Origin: Novosphingobium sp. EMRT-2
GTDB taxonomy: Bacteria > Pseudomonadota > Alphaproteobacteria > Sphingomonadales > Sphingomonadaceae
DNA: 64,000 bases
Assembly: GCF_005145025.1 (NCBI RefSeq)
Contig: NZ_CP039697.1
Span: 693,198-757,197 of the forward strand
Reading direction: 5' to 3'
Shown here: piece by piece, positions 32,885 to 41,577 of the stretch
Position numbering within the stretch: position 1 is the first letter of the stretch
Layout of the letters: each line of letters begins with the position of its first letter
Notes under the pieces: generated by a model
Told to the model about the DNA's origin: nothing
Databases searched by the model: none
What the model saw: the letters and a program-made list of their open reading frames with translations, nothing else
Translations under genes and position numbers: made by a program

Positions 32885-34639
32885 ATGAGTGATATTCTGA
32901 TTGCGCGGGAGGAACTGGATTTCCTGTTGTGGGAGTGGCTCGGCCTCGACCGGGTGCTCGCCGAATCCGATGATGGCGGGATCGACCGGGAAAGCGCGGG
33001 TGCGATCCTCGACCTTTCGGCCAAGCTGGCCGCGAACGGCTTCCTTCCCCACTACAAGCTGTCCGACAACCGCGAACCGGAACTGACCGCTTCCGGCGTC
33101 AGGGCGCTGCCGGAAATCGGCGCGGCCTTGCGCGAATATGCCGAACTGGGCCTGTTTTCCGCCAGCTTACCGCCCGACCGGGGCGGGATGGGGCTGCCCG
33201 CCCTGCTCGCCAACGCATCCTTCGCGCAGTTTCTGGCCGCCAATGTCGCCACGGCCGCCTATCCCATGCTCACGACCGCCAATGCCCGCCTGCTGCTGGC
33301 GTTCGGCACCGAGGCGCAGATCGAGGCATTCGCCCTGCCGCAGATCGCGGGGCGGTGGTTCGGCACGATGTGTCTGTCCGAACCGCAGGCCGGTTCGAAT
33401 TTGGCCGACGTCGCAACCCGGGCGGTGCCGGACGGGCAGGACGCGCTGGGCACGCGCTACAGGCTTTCCGGCAACAAGATGTGGATTTCGGGCGGGGATC
33501 ACGACCTCTCGGAAAACATCGTCCACCTGGTGCTGGCGCGGACGGTGGATGACTGTGGAGAACAGGCTGCGGGTACCAAGGGCCTGTCGCTGTTCGTGGT
33601 GCCGAAGATCCTGCCTTCGGGCGATCGCAACGATATTGCGGTGGCCGGGCTCAATCACAAGATGGGTTATCGCGGCACCACGAATTGCCTGCTGAACTTC
33701 GGCGAACGCGAGGGCGCGATCGGCTGGATCGTGGGCGCGCCCGGCCAGGGCCTGCCCCAGATGTTCAAGATGATGAACGAGGCGCGGATCGGCGTGGCGC
33801 TGGGTGCGGCGGCGCTGGGCTATCGCGGCTGGCGCCATGCGGTGCAGTATGCGGGCGAGCGCTTGCAGGGGCGCCCGCCGGGAACCGCGCCGGGCAAGTC
33901 GCTGCCCATCGTCGGCCACCCCGACGTGCGCGCGATGCTGCTGGCGGGCAAATGCTATGCCGAAGGTGCGCTGGCGCTGGTGCTGTACTGCGCCCGGCTG
34001 GTGGATGAAGAGTCGCACGATCCCGATGCGGCCGTGCTGCTGGGATTGCTGACGCCGATCGCCAAGACCTGGGCGTCGGAATATGGCCTGGCGGCCAACG
34101 ACATCGCCATCCAGGTGCATGGCGGATACGGCTATGCGCGCGATTTCGATGTCGAGCAGCTGTGGCGCGACAATCGGCTCAACCCGATCCACGAAGGCAC
34201 GACCGGCATTCAGGGGCTGGATCTGGCCGGCCGGAAACTAAAGGACGCCGCTGCCCTTGCGCTGTTGCGGGGGCGTATCGACCAGACCGTTGCCAAGGCA
34301 GCGCAGGAGCCGGAACTGGCCGGTCTGGGCCGTAGGCTGGCCAAAGCCTGGGACCGGCTCGGCATGGCGGCGGAGGTCTTGCGGGCATCGGAGCCAGACG
34401 TGCTGGCATCCAACGCTACCGCCTTGCTGCGGGCATTCGGGCACGGCGTGGCCGGCTGGCAATGGCTGGACCGCGCGCTGCTATGTGCTGGGGCAGGTGA
34501 GGATGCCCCGTTCCGTGCAGGCAAGGTCTGGGCCTGCCAATACTTTTTCGAACGCGAGATGCCGAAAATCGAGGTGTGGATCGCGCCGCTGCTGGCCGGC
34601 AGCGCATTGCCCGCGGCGATACCGGCGGCTTGCCTGTAA
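32885..34639 (+). CDS. Long acyl-CoA dehydrogenase (FadE5/DmdC-like)
   Basis: Flavoenzyme of 584 residues in the longer acyl-CoA dehydrogenase class, with an extended N-terminus and a C-terminal helical domain. Visible are GTMCLSEPQAGSNLADV near 160-176, GNKMWISGGDHDL near 195-207, the catalytic Glu in NPIHEGTTGIQGLDLAGRK near 437-455, and IQVHGGYGYARDF. GGGAG is 5 bases before the ATG. An SDR and an APH-fold kinase follow closely (17 bases, then an overlap), suggesting a three-gene operon acting on a hydroxy- or oxo-acyl-CoA. The substrate is not known. Confidence 0.87.
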   Translation: MSDILIAREELDFLLWEWLGLDRVLAESDDGGIDRESAGAILDLSAKLAANGFLPHYKLSDNREPELTASGVRALPEIGAALREYAELGLFSASLPPDRGGMGLPALLANASFAQFLAANVATAAYPMLTTANARLLLAFGTEAQIEAFALPQIAGRWFGTMCLSEPQAGSNLADVATRAVPDGQDALGTRYRLSGNKMWISGGDHDLSENIVHLVLARTVDDCGEQAAGTKGLSLFVVPKILPSGDRNDIAVAGLNHKMGYRGTTNCLLNFGEREGAIGWIVGAPGQGLPQMFKMMNEARIGVALGAAALGYRGWRHAVQYAGERLQGRPPGTAPGKSLPIVGHPDVRAMLLAGKCYAEGALALVLYCARLVDEESHDPDAAVLLGLLTPIAKTWASEYGLAANDIAIQVHGGYGYARDFDVEQLWRDNRLNPIHEGTTGIQGLDLAGRKLKDAAALALLRGRIDQTVAKAAQEPELAGLGRRLAKAWDRLGMAAEVLRASEPDVLASNATALLRAFGHGVAGWQWLDRALLCAGAGEDAPFRAGKVWACQYFFEREMPKIEVWIAPLLAGSALPAAIPAACL

Positions 34640-34656
34640 TCATGGGAGAAACGGGA

Positions 34657-35562
34657 ATGTCGATCGATCTGTCCGGCCGCGTGGCCATCGTGACCGGGGC
34701 CGGCGGCGGGCTGGGGCGCGCGCACGCACTGTTGCTGGCCCGGCGCGGCGCAAAGGTGCTGGTCAACGATCTTGGCGGCGCGCGCGACGGCAGCGGCGGT
34801 AGCACGACGATGGCCGAACAGGTCGTCGACGAGATTCGCGCGGCGGGTGGCGAGGCCATAGCGAACGGCGCGAGCGTGACGGACTATGCGCAGGTTGAGG
34901 CCATGGTCGAACAGGCGGTGGCGGCCTGGGGGCGGGTCGATATTCTCGTCAACAACGCCGGCATCCTGCGTGACCGGACTTTCGCCAAGCAGGATCTCGC
35001 GGATTTCCGCACCGTGATCGACGTGCATCTGATGGGCGCCGCCAACTGCACCAAGGCGGTGTGGGGCATCATGACAGCGCAGAATTTCGGCCGGATCATG
35101 ATGACCACGTCCTCGTCGGGCCTCTATGGCAACTTCGGCCAATCGCAGTACGGGGCGGCCAAGCTGGGCCTTGTCGGCATGATGAAGACCCTGGCGCAGG
35201 AGGGGCGCAAGTATGACATCCGCGTTAACGCGCTCGCTCCCACCGCTGCCACGCGGATGACCGCCGACATCATGAGCGAGGAGCAGTTAGCCGCGCTCGA
35301 TCCGGCCGGGGTTTCGCCGGCCATGCTCGCGCTTGTCTGCGATGCCGCGCCGACGAGCGTGGTCCTGTGTGCCGGGGCGGGCCATTGCGAAGCGGCTCAC
35401 ATTACGCTGACGCGCGGCATCCACGCCGGCACGGGCGACGATGCGCCGGAGCGCGTGCTGGCCGGGCTCGGCCAGATCCTTGATCGGGAGGGTGAGATGG
35501 TTCCGGAAACGGGACTGGAGCAATCGCGCTATGAACTTTCGCGCGTGCTGGCCGATGCCTGA
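34657..35562 (+). CDS. SDR of the multifunctional-enzyme-2 (hydroxyacyl-CoA dehydrogenase) type
   Basis: About 301 residues. It has TGAGGGLGRAHALLLARRGA near 13-32, VNDLGGARDG (the loop typical of MFE-2/HSD17B4-type SDRs), NNAGILRDRTF near 96-106, a serine in TTSSSGLYGN, and the catalytic YGAAK near 161-165. The C-terminus extends about 50 residues beyond a minimal SDR. GGGAG lies 8 bases before ATG 34657. It overlaps the kinase gene by 8 bases. It is likely to interconvert hydroxy- and oxo-acyl-CoA. Confidence 0.85.
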   Translation: MSIDLSGRVAIVTGAGGGLGRAHALLLARRGAKVLVNDLGGARDGSGGSTTMAEQVVDEIRAAGGEAIANGASVTDYAQVEAMVEQAVAAWGRVDILVNNAGILRDRTFAKQDLADFRTVIDVHLMGAANCTKAVWGIMTAQNFGRIMMTTSSSGLYGNFGQSQYGAAKLGLVGMMKTLAQEGRKYDIRVNALAPTAATRMTADIMSEEQLAALDPAGVSPAMLALVCDAAPTSVVLCAGAGHCEAAHITLTRGIHAGTGDDAPERVLAGLGQILDREGEMVPETGLEQSRYELSRVLADA

Positions 35563-36592
35563 CCAACTGGCGCCAGTTCGCCCGAATCATCGATTTGACG
35601 AAGCCGCGCTGGCGCGGTGGATGGACGACCACGTTCCCGATTTCCGCGGGCCACTTTCGGTGAGCCAGTTCGATGGCGGCCAGTCCAACCCCACCTATCG
35701 CCTGCGCACGGCGGGCCGCGACTATGTGCTGCGGCGCAAGCCCCCCGGCGTGCTGGTCAAGGGCGCGCACGCGGTGGACCGGGAATTCCGGGTCATCTCG
35801 GCGCTTCACGCCACCGGCTTTCCGGTGCCCGCGCCGTTCGGCCTGTGCCTCGATGACGCGGTTATCGGCACCTCGTTCTATGTGATGGAGATGGTGGAAG
35901 GCCGCAGTTTCCGCGACACCGCCTTTCCGGAAGTGCCGCGCGACGAGCGGGCGGCCATGTTCGAAGCGATGAACGCCACGATCGCCCGGCTCCACGCGAT
36001 CGATCCGGTGGCGGCGGGGCTCGGGGATTTCGGGCGGCAGGGCAATTACTTCGAACGGCAGGTGGGGCGCTGGTCGCGGCAATATCTGGAAGATCCCGAA
36101 GCCGGGCGCCTTGCGGCGATGGATGCGTTGATCGAATGGCTGCCTGCGAACATTCCCGCCGGCGATGACTGCACCATCGTTCACGGCGATTTCCGCTGCG
36201 ACAACATGCTGTTCCACCCGCGCGAGCCGCGCGTGATCGCGGTGCTGGACTGGGAGCTTTCGACCCTGGGGCATCCGCTGGCGGACTTTGCCTATCATCT
36301 GATGATCTACCGGATGCCGCCGGGATTTTCGACGGGGCTGGCCGGGCTGGACCTTCCGGCGCTCGGCATCCCCGACGAGGAACGCTATGTCGAGGCCTAT
36401 TGCCGCCGCACCGGGCGGGACGGCATCGATCGGCTGGATTTCTACCTGGCCTTCAGCCTGTTCCGGCTGGCGGCGATCATCCACGGCATCAAGGGACGTC
36501 TCCTTCGCGGCACCGCATCGTCATCGCAGGCGGAGCTGGCGGTCGAGCAGCTCGACCGGATCGCCGCGCTGGCGCTCGCGCAAACCCGCTGA
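35555..36592 (+). CDS. APH-fold phosphotransferase family protein (LvaA/ACAD10-like kinase)
   Basis: Aminoglycoside-phosphotransferase-fold protein of about 345 residues. N-lobe GGQSNPTYRL near 36-45 and YVLRRKPPGVLVKGAHAVDR near 50-69 contain the ATP-binding Lys. The catalytic loop is VHGDFRCDNMLF near 208-219, and the metal Asp lies in VLDWELSTLGHP near 230-241. Relatives next to acyl-CoA dehydrogenases (LvaA, ACAD10/11 kinase domain) phosphorylate 4-hydroxyacyl-CoA; antibiotic resistance is unlikely. The start overlaps the SDR stop by 8 bases. Substrate assignment is by context. Confidence 0.83.
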   Translation: MPDQLAPVRPNHRFDEAALARWMDDHVPDFRGPLSVSQFDGGQSNPTYRLRTAGRDYVLRRKPPGVLVKGAHAVDREFRVISALHATGFPVPAPFGLCLDDAVIGTSFYVMEMVEGRSFRDTAFPEVPRDERAAMFEAMNATIARLHAIDPVAAGLGDFGRQGNYFERQVGRWSRQYLEDPEAGRLAAMDALIEWLPANIPAGDDCTIVHGDFRCDNMLFHPREPRVIAVLDWELSTLGHPLADFAYHLMIYRMPPGFSTGLAGLDLPALGIPDEERYVEAYCRRTGRDGIDRLDFYLAFSLFRLAAIIHGIKGRLLRGTASSSQAELAVEQLDRIAALALAQTR

Positions 36593-36646
36593 CGGGTCCG
36601 CGCATGTTCGGCGCGTCGATGCGCCATTCGTTCTAGGAGCAGAAGT

Positions 36647-37003
36647 ATGGCGGATATCAAGCGTTTCGCTGTCAATCCCCGCATGAGTGGCGCCGTCGTG
36701 CACGGCGGGGTCGCTTATCTGTCGGGGCAGGTGGCGATCGATCATCGTGGTGGCGCCGTGGTGGACCAGGTGGCCGAAGTGCTGCGCCGGATCGACGACC
36801 TGCTCGTCGAAACCGGCAGCGACCGGTCCCGACTGCTGACAGCGACGATTCTGCTGGCCGATCTGGCGACGCTGCCCGAACTCAACGCGGCGTGGGACCG
36901 GTGGATCGTGCCCGGCTGCGTGCCCACGCGCACAACCCTGCAGGCCATCCTGGCCTCGCCTGCCTACGCGCTGGAGATCGTCGTGATCGCAGCGGTGGAT
37001 TAG
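36647..37003 (+). CDS. RidA (YjgF/YER057c/UK114) family protein
   Basis: Small trimeric-type protein, 118 residues. It contains VHGGVAYLSGQVAID near 18-32, VAEVLRRIDDLLVETGSDRS near 42-61, and the conserved Arg in CVPTRTTLQAILASP near 90-104, the residue that binds substrate carboxylates in RidA enamine/imine deaminases. TAGGAGC is 8 bases before the ATG. It is followed by a convergent aminotransferase gene. A role in clearing reactive enamines from PLP enzymes or in a catabolic deamination step is plausible. Confidence 0.85.
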   Translation: MADIKRFAVNPRMSGAVVHGGVAYLSGQVAIDHRGGAVVDQVAEVLRRIDDLLVETGSDRSRLLTATILLADLATLPELNAAWDRWIVPGCVPTRTTLQAILASPAYALEIVVIAAVD

Positions 37004-37051
37004 CGTCCGCTATTCTCCCCTCAACCTGCGAAGGGAGGGAAGGAGGCGTGG

Positions 37052-38275
37052 TCACGCCATTTCGGCCACCATTTCATGCGCCAGCAGGCCGAGCCGGCGC
37101 ACGCCTTCGCGCGCGGGTTCGGCACCGATCATCGAGAAGCTGAGGCGCAGGCTGTTGGTGCGGCCCGGCAGCTTCTCCGCGCCGGCCGGGAAGAATGCCG
37201 CGCCGCCGATGATCGACACCGAATGCTCGGCCAGCGCGCGCTGCGCAAATAGCGTGGCGTCCATGTGTTCCGGCAGTTCGACCCAGATGTACAGCCCGCC
37301 TTCGGGGCGCGTCCACGTGACGCCCGCCGGCATTGCCTCCTCCAGCGCGGCGAGCATGGAATCGCGCCTTTCGCGATAGGCGGCGCAGCCCGCCGCGACG
37401 GCATTGTCGAGATGGGTTTGCACGACATCGAGCAGCAGCATCTGGTTGAGCGCGCTGGTGGCAAGATCGGCCGCCTGCTTGATCAGCACCAGCTTGCGGA
37501 TCACTGCCGCCGGGCCGGCGATCCAGCCGATCCGCAGCGAGGGCGCAATCGTCTTGGAGAACGTGCCGGTGTGCAGGACCGGCACCGGTTCGATATCGCC
37601 ATACCGCTCGACCGCCAGCGACAGCAGGGATGGCACGGCCTGCCCGTCGTACCGCAGCGCCTCGTAGCAGCCATCCTCGACCACCGCCATGCCGGTGTCT
37701 TCGGCCAGGTCGAGCAGCTTTTCCCGTTCCGCGCGGGTCATCGTGGTGCCGGTCGGGTTGCGGAAATCCGGCCCGACGTAGCAGAACTTGGCGCCCGCAA
37801 GGCGGGCCGCGTCCCATTCCGCTGCGTCCACGGGCAAGCCGACATAGCGTGGCTCATAGGCGTCGAAGGCCCGCAGCGCGCCGATGAAGCTGGGGATTTC
37901 GACCATGGCCGTGTCGCCGGGCGACAGCAACAGGCGGGCGATGAAATCCAGGGCCTGCTGCGATCCGTTGGTGATCATCACGTTGTCCACGGTGCATGGC
38001 GTGCCCTGGGCCGTCATGTGCGCGGCGATCCACGAGCGCAGCGGTCCGTGGCCCTCGCTCGGCGCGTATTGCAGCGCCGTGCGCGCCCGCACCGGATCCG
38101 CCCAGATCGCCTGCGACGCGGCTGCCAGTGCGTCGTAGGGAAAAATCGCCGGATCGGGCAGGCCGCCCCCCAGATGAATGATCTGCTTGGCATCCAGCAG
38201 TTTTATGCGCTCGCGGATGTCCGAGGCGACCACCTGCTGCATCCGGGTGGCGTAAAGCGTGGTCCAGTCGGTCAT
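37052..38275 (-). CDS. PLP-dependent aminotransferase class I/II (2-aminoadipate-type)
   Basis: Fold-type-I aminotransferase of 407 residues: HLGGGLPDPAIFPYDAL near 34-50, YAPSEGHGPLRSWIAAHM near 71-88, NPTGTTMTRAERE near 174-186, VEDGCYEALRYDG (PLP-pairing Asp and Tyr) near 198-210, and the Schiff-base Lys in GTFSKTIAPSLRIGW near 236-250. This is the MocR-like aminotransferase domain without an HTH, as in LysN-type enzymes. AAGGGAAAA precedes the ATG. The upstream region is AT-rich (38371-38402). The amino-acid substrate is unknown. Confidence 0.86.
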   Translation of the reverse strand: MTDWTTLYATRMQQVVASDIRERIKLLDAKQIIHLGGGLPDPAIFPYDALAAASQAIWADPVRARTALQYAPSEGHGPLRSWIAAHMTAQGTPCTVDNVMITNGSQQALDFIARLLLSPGDTAMVEIPSFIGALRAFDAYEPRYVGLPVDAAEWDAARLAGAKFCYVGPDFRNPTGTTMTRAEREKLLDLAEDTGMAVVEDGCYEALRYDGQAVPSLLSLAVERYGDIEPVPVLHTGTFSKTIAPSLRIGWIAGPAAVIRKLVLIKQAADLATSALNQMLLLDVVQTHLDNAVAAGCAAYRERRDSMLAALEEAMPAGVTWTRPEGGLYIWVELPEHMDATLFAQRALAEHSVSIIGGAAFFPAGAEKLPGRTNSLRLSFSMIGAEPAREGVRRLGLLAHEMVAEMA

Positions 38276-38375
38276 GGTTTTCCCTTTGCGGTGCCGTTGC
38301 GGAGGCGCGTCATAGGCGACGATCTAATCGCCGCCCCGCGTGCGCAGGAATCGTGTCCGCCCGCGACGACTTCTC

Positions 38376-38391
38376 CATTATTATAATGATT
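38376..38391. promoter_or_regulatory. Weak fifth match to the TAWCATNNNNAWGWTW element in an AT-rich patch
   Basis: CATTATTATAATGATT lies in a strongly AT-rich stretch 100 bases before the aminotransferase start. It departs from the consensus at two left-half positions. The patch probably contains that gene's promoter; the operator reading is tentative. Confidence 0.25.
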
Positions 38392-38422
38392 GTATTTATA
38401 AGAGATGAGACCTTGTCGAGTC

Positions 38423-39682
38423 CTATCTCGTCAGGCGCACCGGCATGTGCTTGATCCCGCCAACGAAATTGGAACGCAGCCGGTCGACCGGGCCGGTCAG
38501 GTGCAGGTCAGGAAAGCGGGCCAGCAATTCTCCCAGCACGGCGGCCAGTTCGATCCGGGCCAGATCGTTGCCCAGGCAACTGTGCCTGCCGAATCCGAAT
38601 GTGAGATGCCGGTTGGGCTTGCGCACAAGATCGAGCGTGAACGGGTGTTCGAAAACTTCTTCGTCCCGGTTGGCCGATGGGTAGAACAGCACCACCTTTT
38701 CGCCGGCCCGCACGGTCTGGTTCGCGATCTCCACATCGCGCGTCGCGGTTCGCGCCATATAGACGATGGGCGTGACCCACCGCAGCAATTCCTCCACCGC
38801 ATGCGGCATCATCGATGGGTCTGCGGTCAAGGCGGCACGGGCGTGCGGATGTTCGATCAGCGCCAGCATTGCCCCACTGGTGGCATTGCGCGTGGTTTCG
38901 TTGCCTGCGATCGCCAGCAGGAAGCAAAAACCCAGGATTTCGCGATCGCTCAGTGGGGTTCCATCGATCCGCGCTTCCACCAGCAAGCTGACCAGATCCT
39001 CGCGCGGGGCGGCGCGACGTTGCGCGATAAACCGCGCGAAATAGCCGAACATGGCCTGCTGTGCAGCGACGATCGCTTCGCGCGGAAGGTCTACGCTGCC
39101 ATATTCGGGGTCTTCGGCGCCGATGACCGCGTTGCTCCAGACGTACATCTGGTCGCGATCGTCGGTGGGCACCCCGAGCAGTTCCAGGATCACGTCCAGC
39201 GGCAGCCGCATGGCTATGGCGTCGACGAAATCGATTTCGTCGCTGGTTCCCGCCGCCACCGCCGCGATCCGTGCGGCGGCAACGTCATCGGCGATTTCCC
39301 GGCAACGTGCCACGATATGCTCCTCCAGCGCGCGCATCACGCTGGGCTTGAAGCGTTCGCGCAGGATCATGCGGTTCTTGTGATGCTCGGGCGGGTCCAT
39401 TGTCAGCATCAGCGGGACGCGCGGCGCGCTCGCCTCCACCATCTGATCCTTGCGCAGGATGGTGACGCCCGGCCCGCTGATGAAGCTTTCGCTGTCCTTT
39501 CCGATGGCGGTGATGTCGGCATAGCGGGTGAGCGCCCAGAAGGGTTCGCGCTCGCCGTCGTCGTGCCAGGCGATCGGCTGTTCCCGCCGCATCCGGGTCC
39601 AGACATCGTGCGGATAGCCCTGCGCGGAGAAGCGGTCGGGGTCAAAACAGGCAGGGTCGGCCAGCGGGCGCGAGGTCATCAT
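38423..39682 (-). CDS. Cytochrome P450
   Basis: Soluble class-I bacterial P450 of about 419 residues. The I-helix reads LAIAGNETTRNATSG, the K-helix ExxR is EELLR, and the heme loop FGFGRHSCLGNDLAR puts the ligand at Cys369. GGAG lies 4 and 7 bases before the in-frame ATGs at 39682 and 39679; either could be used, while a further ATG at 39697 overlaps the palindrome. No ferredoxin or reductase gene is adjacent, so redox partners are elsewhere. It is divergent from a TetR gene across a perfect palindrome, so repression by that TetR is likely. Substrate unknown; terpenoid or steroid hydroxylation fits the setting. Confidence 0.9.
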   Translation of the reverse strand: MMTSRPLADPACFDPDRFSAQGYPHDVWTRMRREQPIAWHDDGEREPFWALTRYADITAIGKDSESFISGPGVTILRKDQMVEASAPRVPLMLTMDPPEHHKNRMILRERFKPSVMRALEEHIVARCREIADDVAAARIAAVAAGTSDEIDFVDAIAMRLPLDVILELLGVPTDDRDQMYVWSNAVIGAEDPEYGSVDLPREAIVAAQQAMFGYFARFIAQRRAAPREDLVSLLVEARIDGTPLSDREILGFCFLLAIAGNETTRNATSGAMLALIEHPHARAALTADPSMMPHAVEELLRWVTPIVYMARTATRDVEIANQTVRAGEKVVLFYPSANRDEEVFEHPFTLDLVRKPNRHLTFGFGRHSCLGNDLARIELAAVLGELLARFPDLHLTGPVDRLRSNFVGGIKHMPVRLTR

Positions 39683-39697
39683 CCGTCTCCGATTCAT

Positions 39698-39717
39698 TAG
39701 TGAACGATCGTTCACTA
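39698..39717. promoter_or_regulatory. TetR-type operator, perfect 20-bp palindrome
   Basis: TAGTGAACGATCGTTCACTA is perfectly symmetric and lies between the divergent P450 (start 39682) and TetR (start 39751) genes. The GAACGNNCGTTC core resembles operators of TetR-family repressors. It overlaps the region where both promoters must lie. Confidence 0.75.
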
Positions 39718-39750
39718 GCATTCGTGCGGCATCCGCGCTAGGGGGGAGGC

Positions 39751-40329
39751 ATGGAAAACGGCATTGCCCCACCCGCTCGCGCGGCACGGCGAACGCGCAT
39801 GGCGCCGGCGGAGCGCCGTGGCGTGATCCTTGCGGCCGCGTCGGAAATGTTTCGGCGCCATGGGTTCGCCGGGGCCAGTGTCGATGCGATCGCGGCGGCC
39901 TCCGGCGTCAGCGGACCGGCCATCTATCGCTATTTCAGCGGCAAGACCGAACTGCTGCTGGCGTTGCTGGAAACGGCGGTCACTCAGGCCGTGGCCTCGC
40001 TGGAGGCATCGCCCGGCGCTGGCGTGGAGGCGATGGCCGGCGTGCTGGCGCGTCACGCCATCGAAGAAGGCGCAATTGTCAGCCTGCTGCAAGGGACCGT
40101 GGCCGATATGTCGGCCGCAGACCTGGCGCGGCTGGAGCGCCTGCGCGGTGATGCCGTGGCCTCTCTTGTGCGGGCGTTGCGGAACGGCCGGCCTGGGCTG
40201 ACGGCCGCCCAGGGCGAAGCGCGCATCGTCGCGGCGCTGGCGGTCGTGGGGCAGGCGGAACGCTTCGTTGCGGCCGGCGGTGACAGGAACGACCTTCGTT
40301 CGATCCTGATCGCCATCTTTTCCGTCTGA
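39751..40329 (+). CDS. TetR-family transcriptional regulator
   Basis: 192 residues. The N-terminal HTH reads RGVILAAASEMFRRHGFAG near 23-41, then VDAIAAASGVSGPAIYRYFS and GKTELLLALLE. The C-terminal helical ligand domain is variable. GGGGGGAGG is 3 bases before the ATG. It is divergent from the P450 and separated by the 39698-39717 palindrome, which implies control of itself and the P450 in response to the P450 substrate or a related compound. Confidence 0.88.
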   Translation: MENGIAPPARAARRTRMAPAERRGVILAAASEMFRRHGFAGASVDAIAAASGVSGPAIYRYFSGKTELLLALLETAVTQAVASLEASPGAGVEAMAGVLARHAIEEGAIVSLLQGTVADMSAADLARLERLRGDAVASLVRALRNGRPGLTAAQGEARIVAALAVVGQAERFVAAGGDRNDLRSILIAIFSV

Positions 40330-40398
40330 AGCCCGCGCCGTACGCGGTATCGGTCCTGCCGTTGCCAAAATGCTGCGCAGAATCGCCATCGCTATTGT

Positions 40399-40412
40399 GT
40401 TGACGAATCAAC
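40399..40412. promoter_or_regulatory. Inverted repeat GTTGA-N4-TCAAC, copy 1
   Basis: GTTGACGAATCAAC ends 22 bases before the ATG at 40435 and is flanked by the direct repeat CTATTGTG (40392-40399 and 40412-40419). The same arms and spacing recur at 42395-42408 before a TonB receptor gene. A shared operator is inferred. Confidence 0.45.
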
Positions 40413-40434
40413 TATTGTGCGTCTAGCTCGATGG

Positions 40435-40917
40435 ATGACGAACCTGCATCCCTTCCTGCCGCGCCTCGAACATGCCTTCACGATCTCCATCACATTGTCG
40501 CGGCCGAGCTGGGTCACGCCCGCCGCGAGGGGGGATTCGCGCGCGGCAATCTACGCCAAGGACGGTGTGGTCGAAGGGCCGCGCCTCAACGGGCGCGTGG
40601 TGCCGATGTCGGGTGGGGACTTTCCGCTGACGCGCCCGAACGGGGTGATCGACTTCGACGCGCGATACCTGCTGGAAGCGGATGACGGCGCGATCATCTA
40701 TCTTGAAAACCGCGGTTTCCGCTGGGCGCGCAGTGACGAGATCGCCGACCGGATGCGCCGCAACGAGCCGGTGGGCTTCGACGACTACTACATGCGGGTC
40801 ACGCCCCGGTTCGATGCGCCCGAAGGGCCGCACGCGTGGCTGTCGCAGCATGTTTTCGTGGGCGTGGCGGAAAAGATCCCCGGGGCCAACCGCATCCACT
40901 ACTTCGTTGTGCTGTGA
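40435..40917 (+). CDS. DUF3237 family protein, first copy
   Basis: About 160 residues of the DUF3237 family, a compact beta-barrel of unknown biochemical role that is common in catabolic clusters. Family landmarks are RAAIYAKDGVVEGPRLNGRV near 37-56, GVIDFDARYLLEADDGAIIY near 70-89, and YMRVTPRFDAPEGPHAWLSQ near 119-138. ATG 40435 is preferred to GTG 40417, which lies within the promoter-like region. A second copy follows 76 bases on, then an IclR regulator. Function unknown. Confidence 0.8.
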   Translation: MTNLHPFLPRLEHAFTISITLSRPSWVTPAARGDSRAAIYAKDGVVEGPRLNGRVVPMSGGDFPLTRPNGVIDFDARYLLEADDGAIIYLENRGFRWARSDEIADRMRRNEPVGFDDYYMRVTPRFDAPEGPHAWLSQHVFVGVAEKIPGANRIHYFVVL

Positions 40918-40993
40918 CCTGCCGCGATCGCCTCCCGGGTGGTGGCGCCTTTGATTGCAACCCGTTGTTGCCTTTCAGTTCCGAGGAAAACCG

Positions 40994-41449
40994 ATGACCC
41001 CGTCCCCCGCCGACTGCCGCCTTGAGCATGTGTTCGACATCGAAGTCCTGTTCGGTGCCGACCGGGTGATTTTCGGTCCGCTCCCGGGCGGTGGCAACCA
41101 GGGCTATACCCCGGCGATCGGCGGTAGCATTTTCGGCCCGCGCCTCTCCGGTACGGTGGTGCCGCACAGCGGTGCCGACTACGCGACCGTACGCGCCGAC
41201 GGCACTATTGAGCTGAACGCGCACTATCTGCTTCAGGCCGATGACGGGACGTCGATTTACATCCAGAACAAGGGCTATCTCGTCCGTCCGCTACCGGGTG
41301 AGCCGCAGCCGTCGTACTTCCGGCTGACGCCCTATTTCCGCGTGCCCGAGGGGCCGCACGACTGGCTCTCGCGCACGGTCATCGTCGGCGGCGGGGAACG
41401 GCGAACCGATCCCGACCGCTCGCTGTTCCGCTACTACGCGCTGGTCTGA
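40994..41449 (+). CDS. DUF3237 family protein, second copy
   Basis: About 151 residues, paralogous to the previous gene: LEHVFDIEVLFGADRVIFGP near 10-29, GGSIFGPRLSGTVVPHSGAD near 43-62, HYLLQADDGTSIYIQNKGYL near 74-93 and FRVPEGPHDWLSRTVIVGGG near 113-132. GAGGAAAACCG precedes ATG 40994; an open frame from 40955 has no better start. Tandem divergent paralogs suggest a heteromer or two related substrates. Function unknown. Confidence 0.8.
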   Translation: MTPSPADCRLEHVFDIEVLFGADRVIFGPLPGGGNQGYTPAIGGSIFGPRLSGTVVPHSGADYATVRADGTIELNAHYLLQADDGTSIYIQNKGYLVRPLPGEPQPSYFRLTPYFRVPEGPHDWLSRTVIVGGGERRTDPDRSLFRYYALV

Positions 41450-41577
41450 GCGCGCGTCGCGCCACGGTTTGCATCCTCTCTTGCTTGACCACCGTCCGCA
41501 GCGCTCTTGCCTTGCCGGGTGACCGGCGTGCAGCATAAGCGGGAGATACAGGCGATGGATCAACGACAAGGGATGCC

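Noticed and set aside
35555..36592. Aminoglycoside resistance gene
   Set aside because: The APH fold is present, but linkage to an acyl-CoA dehydrogenase and an SDR, and resemblance to acyl-CoA-linked kinases, make antibiotic resistance unlikely.
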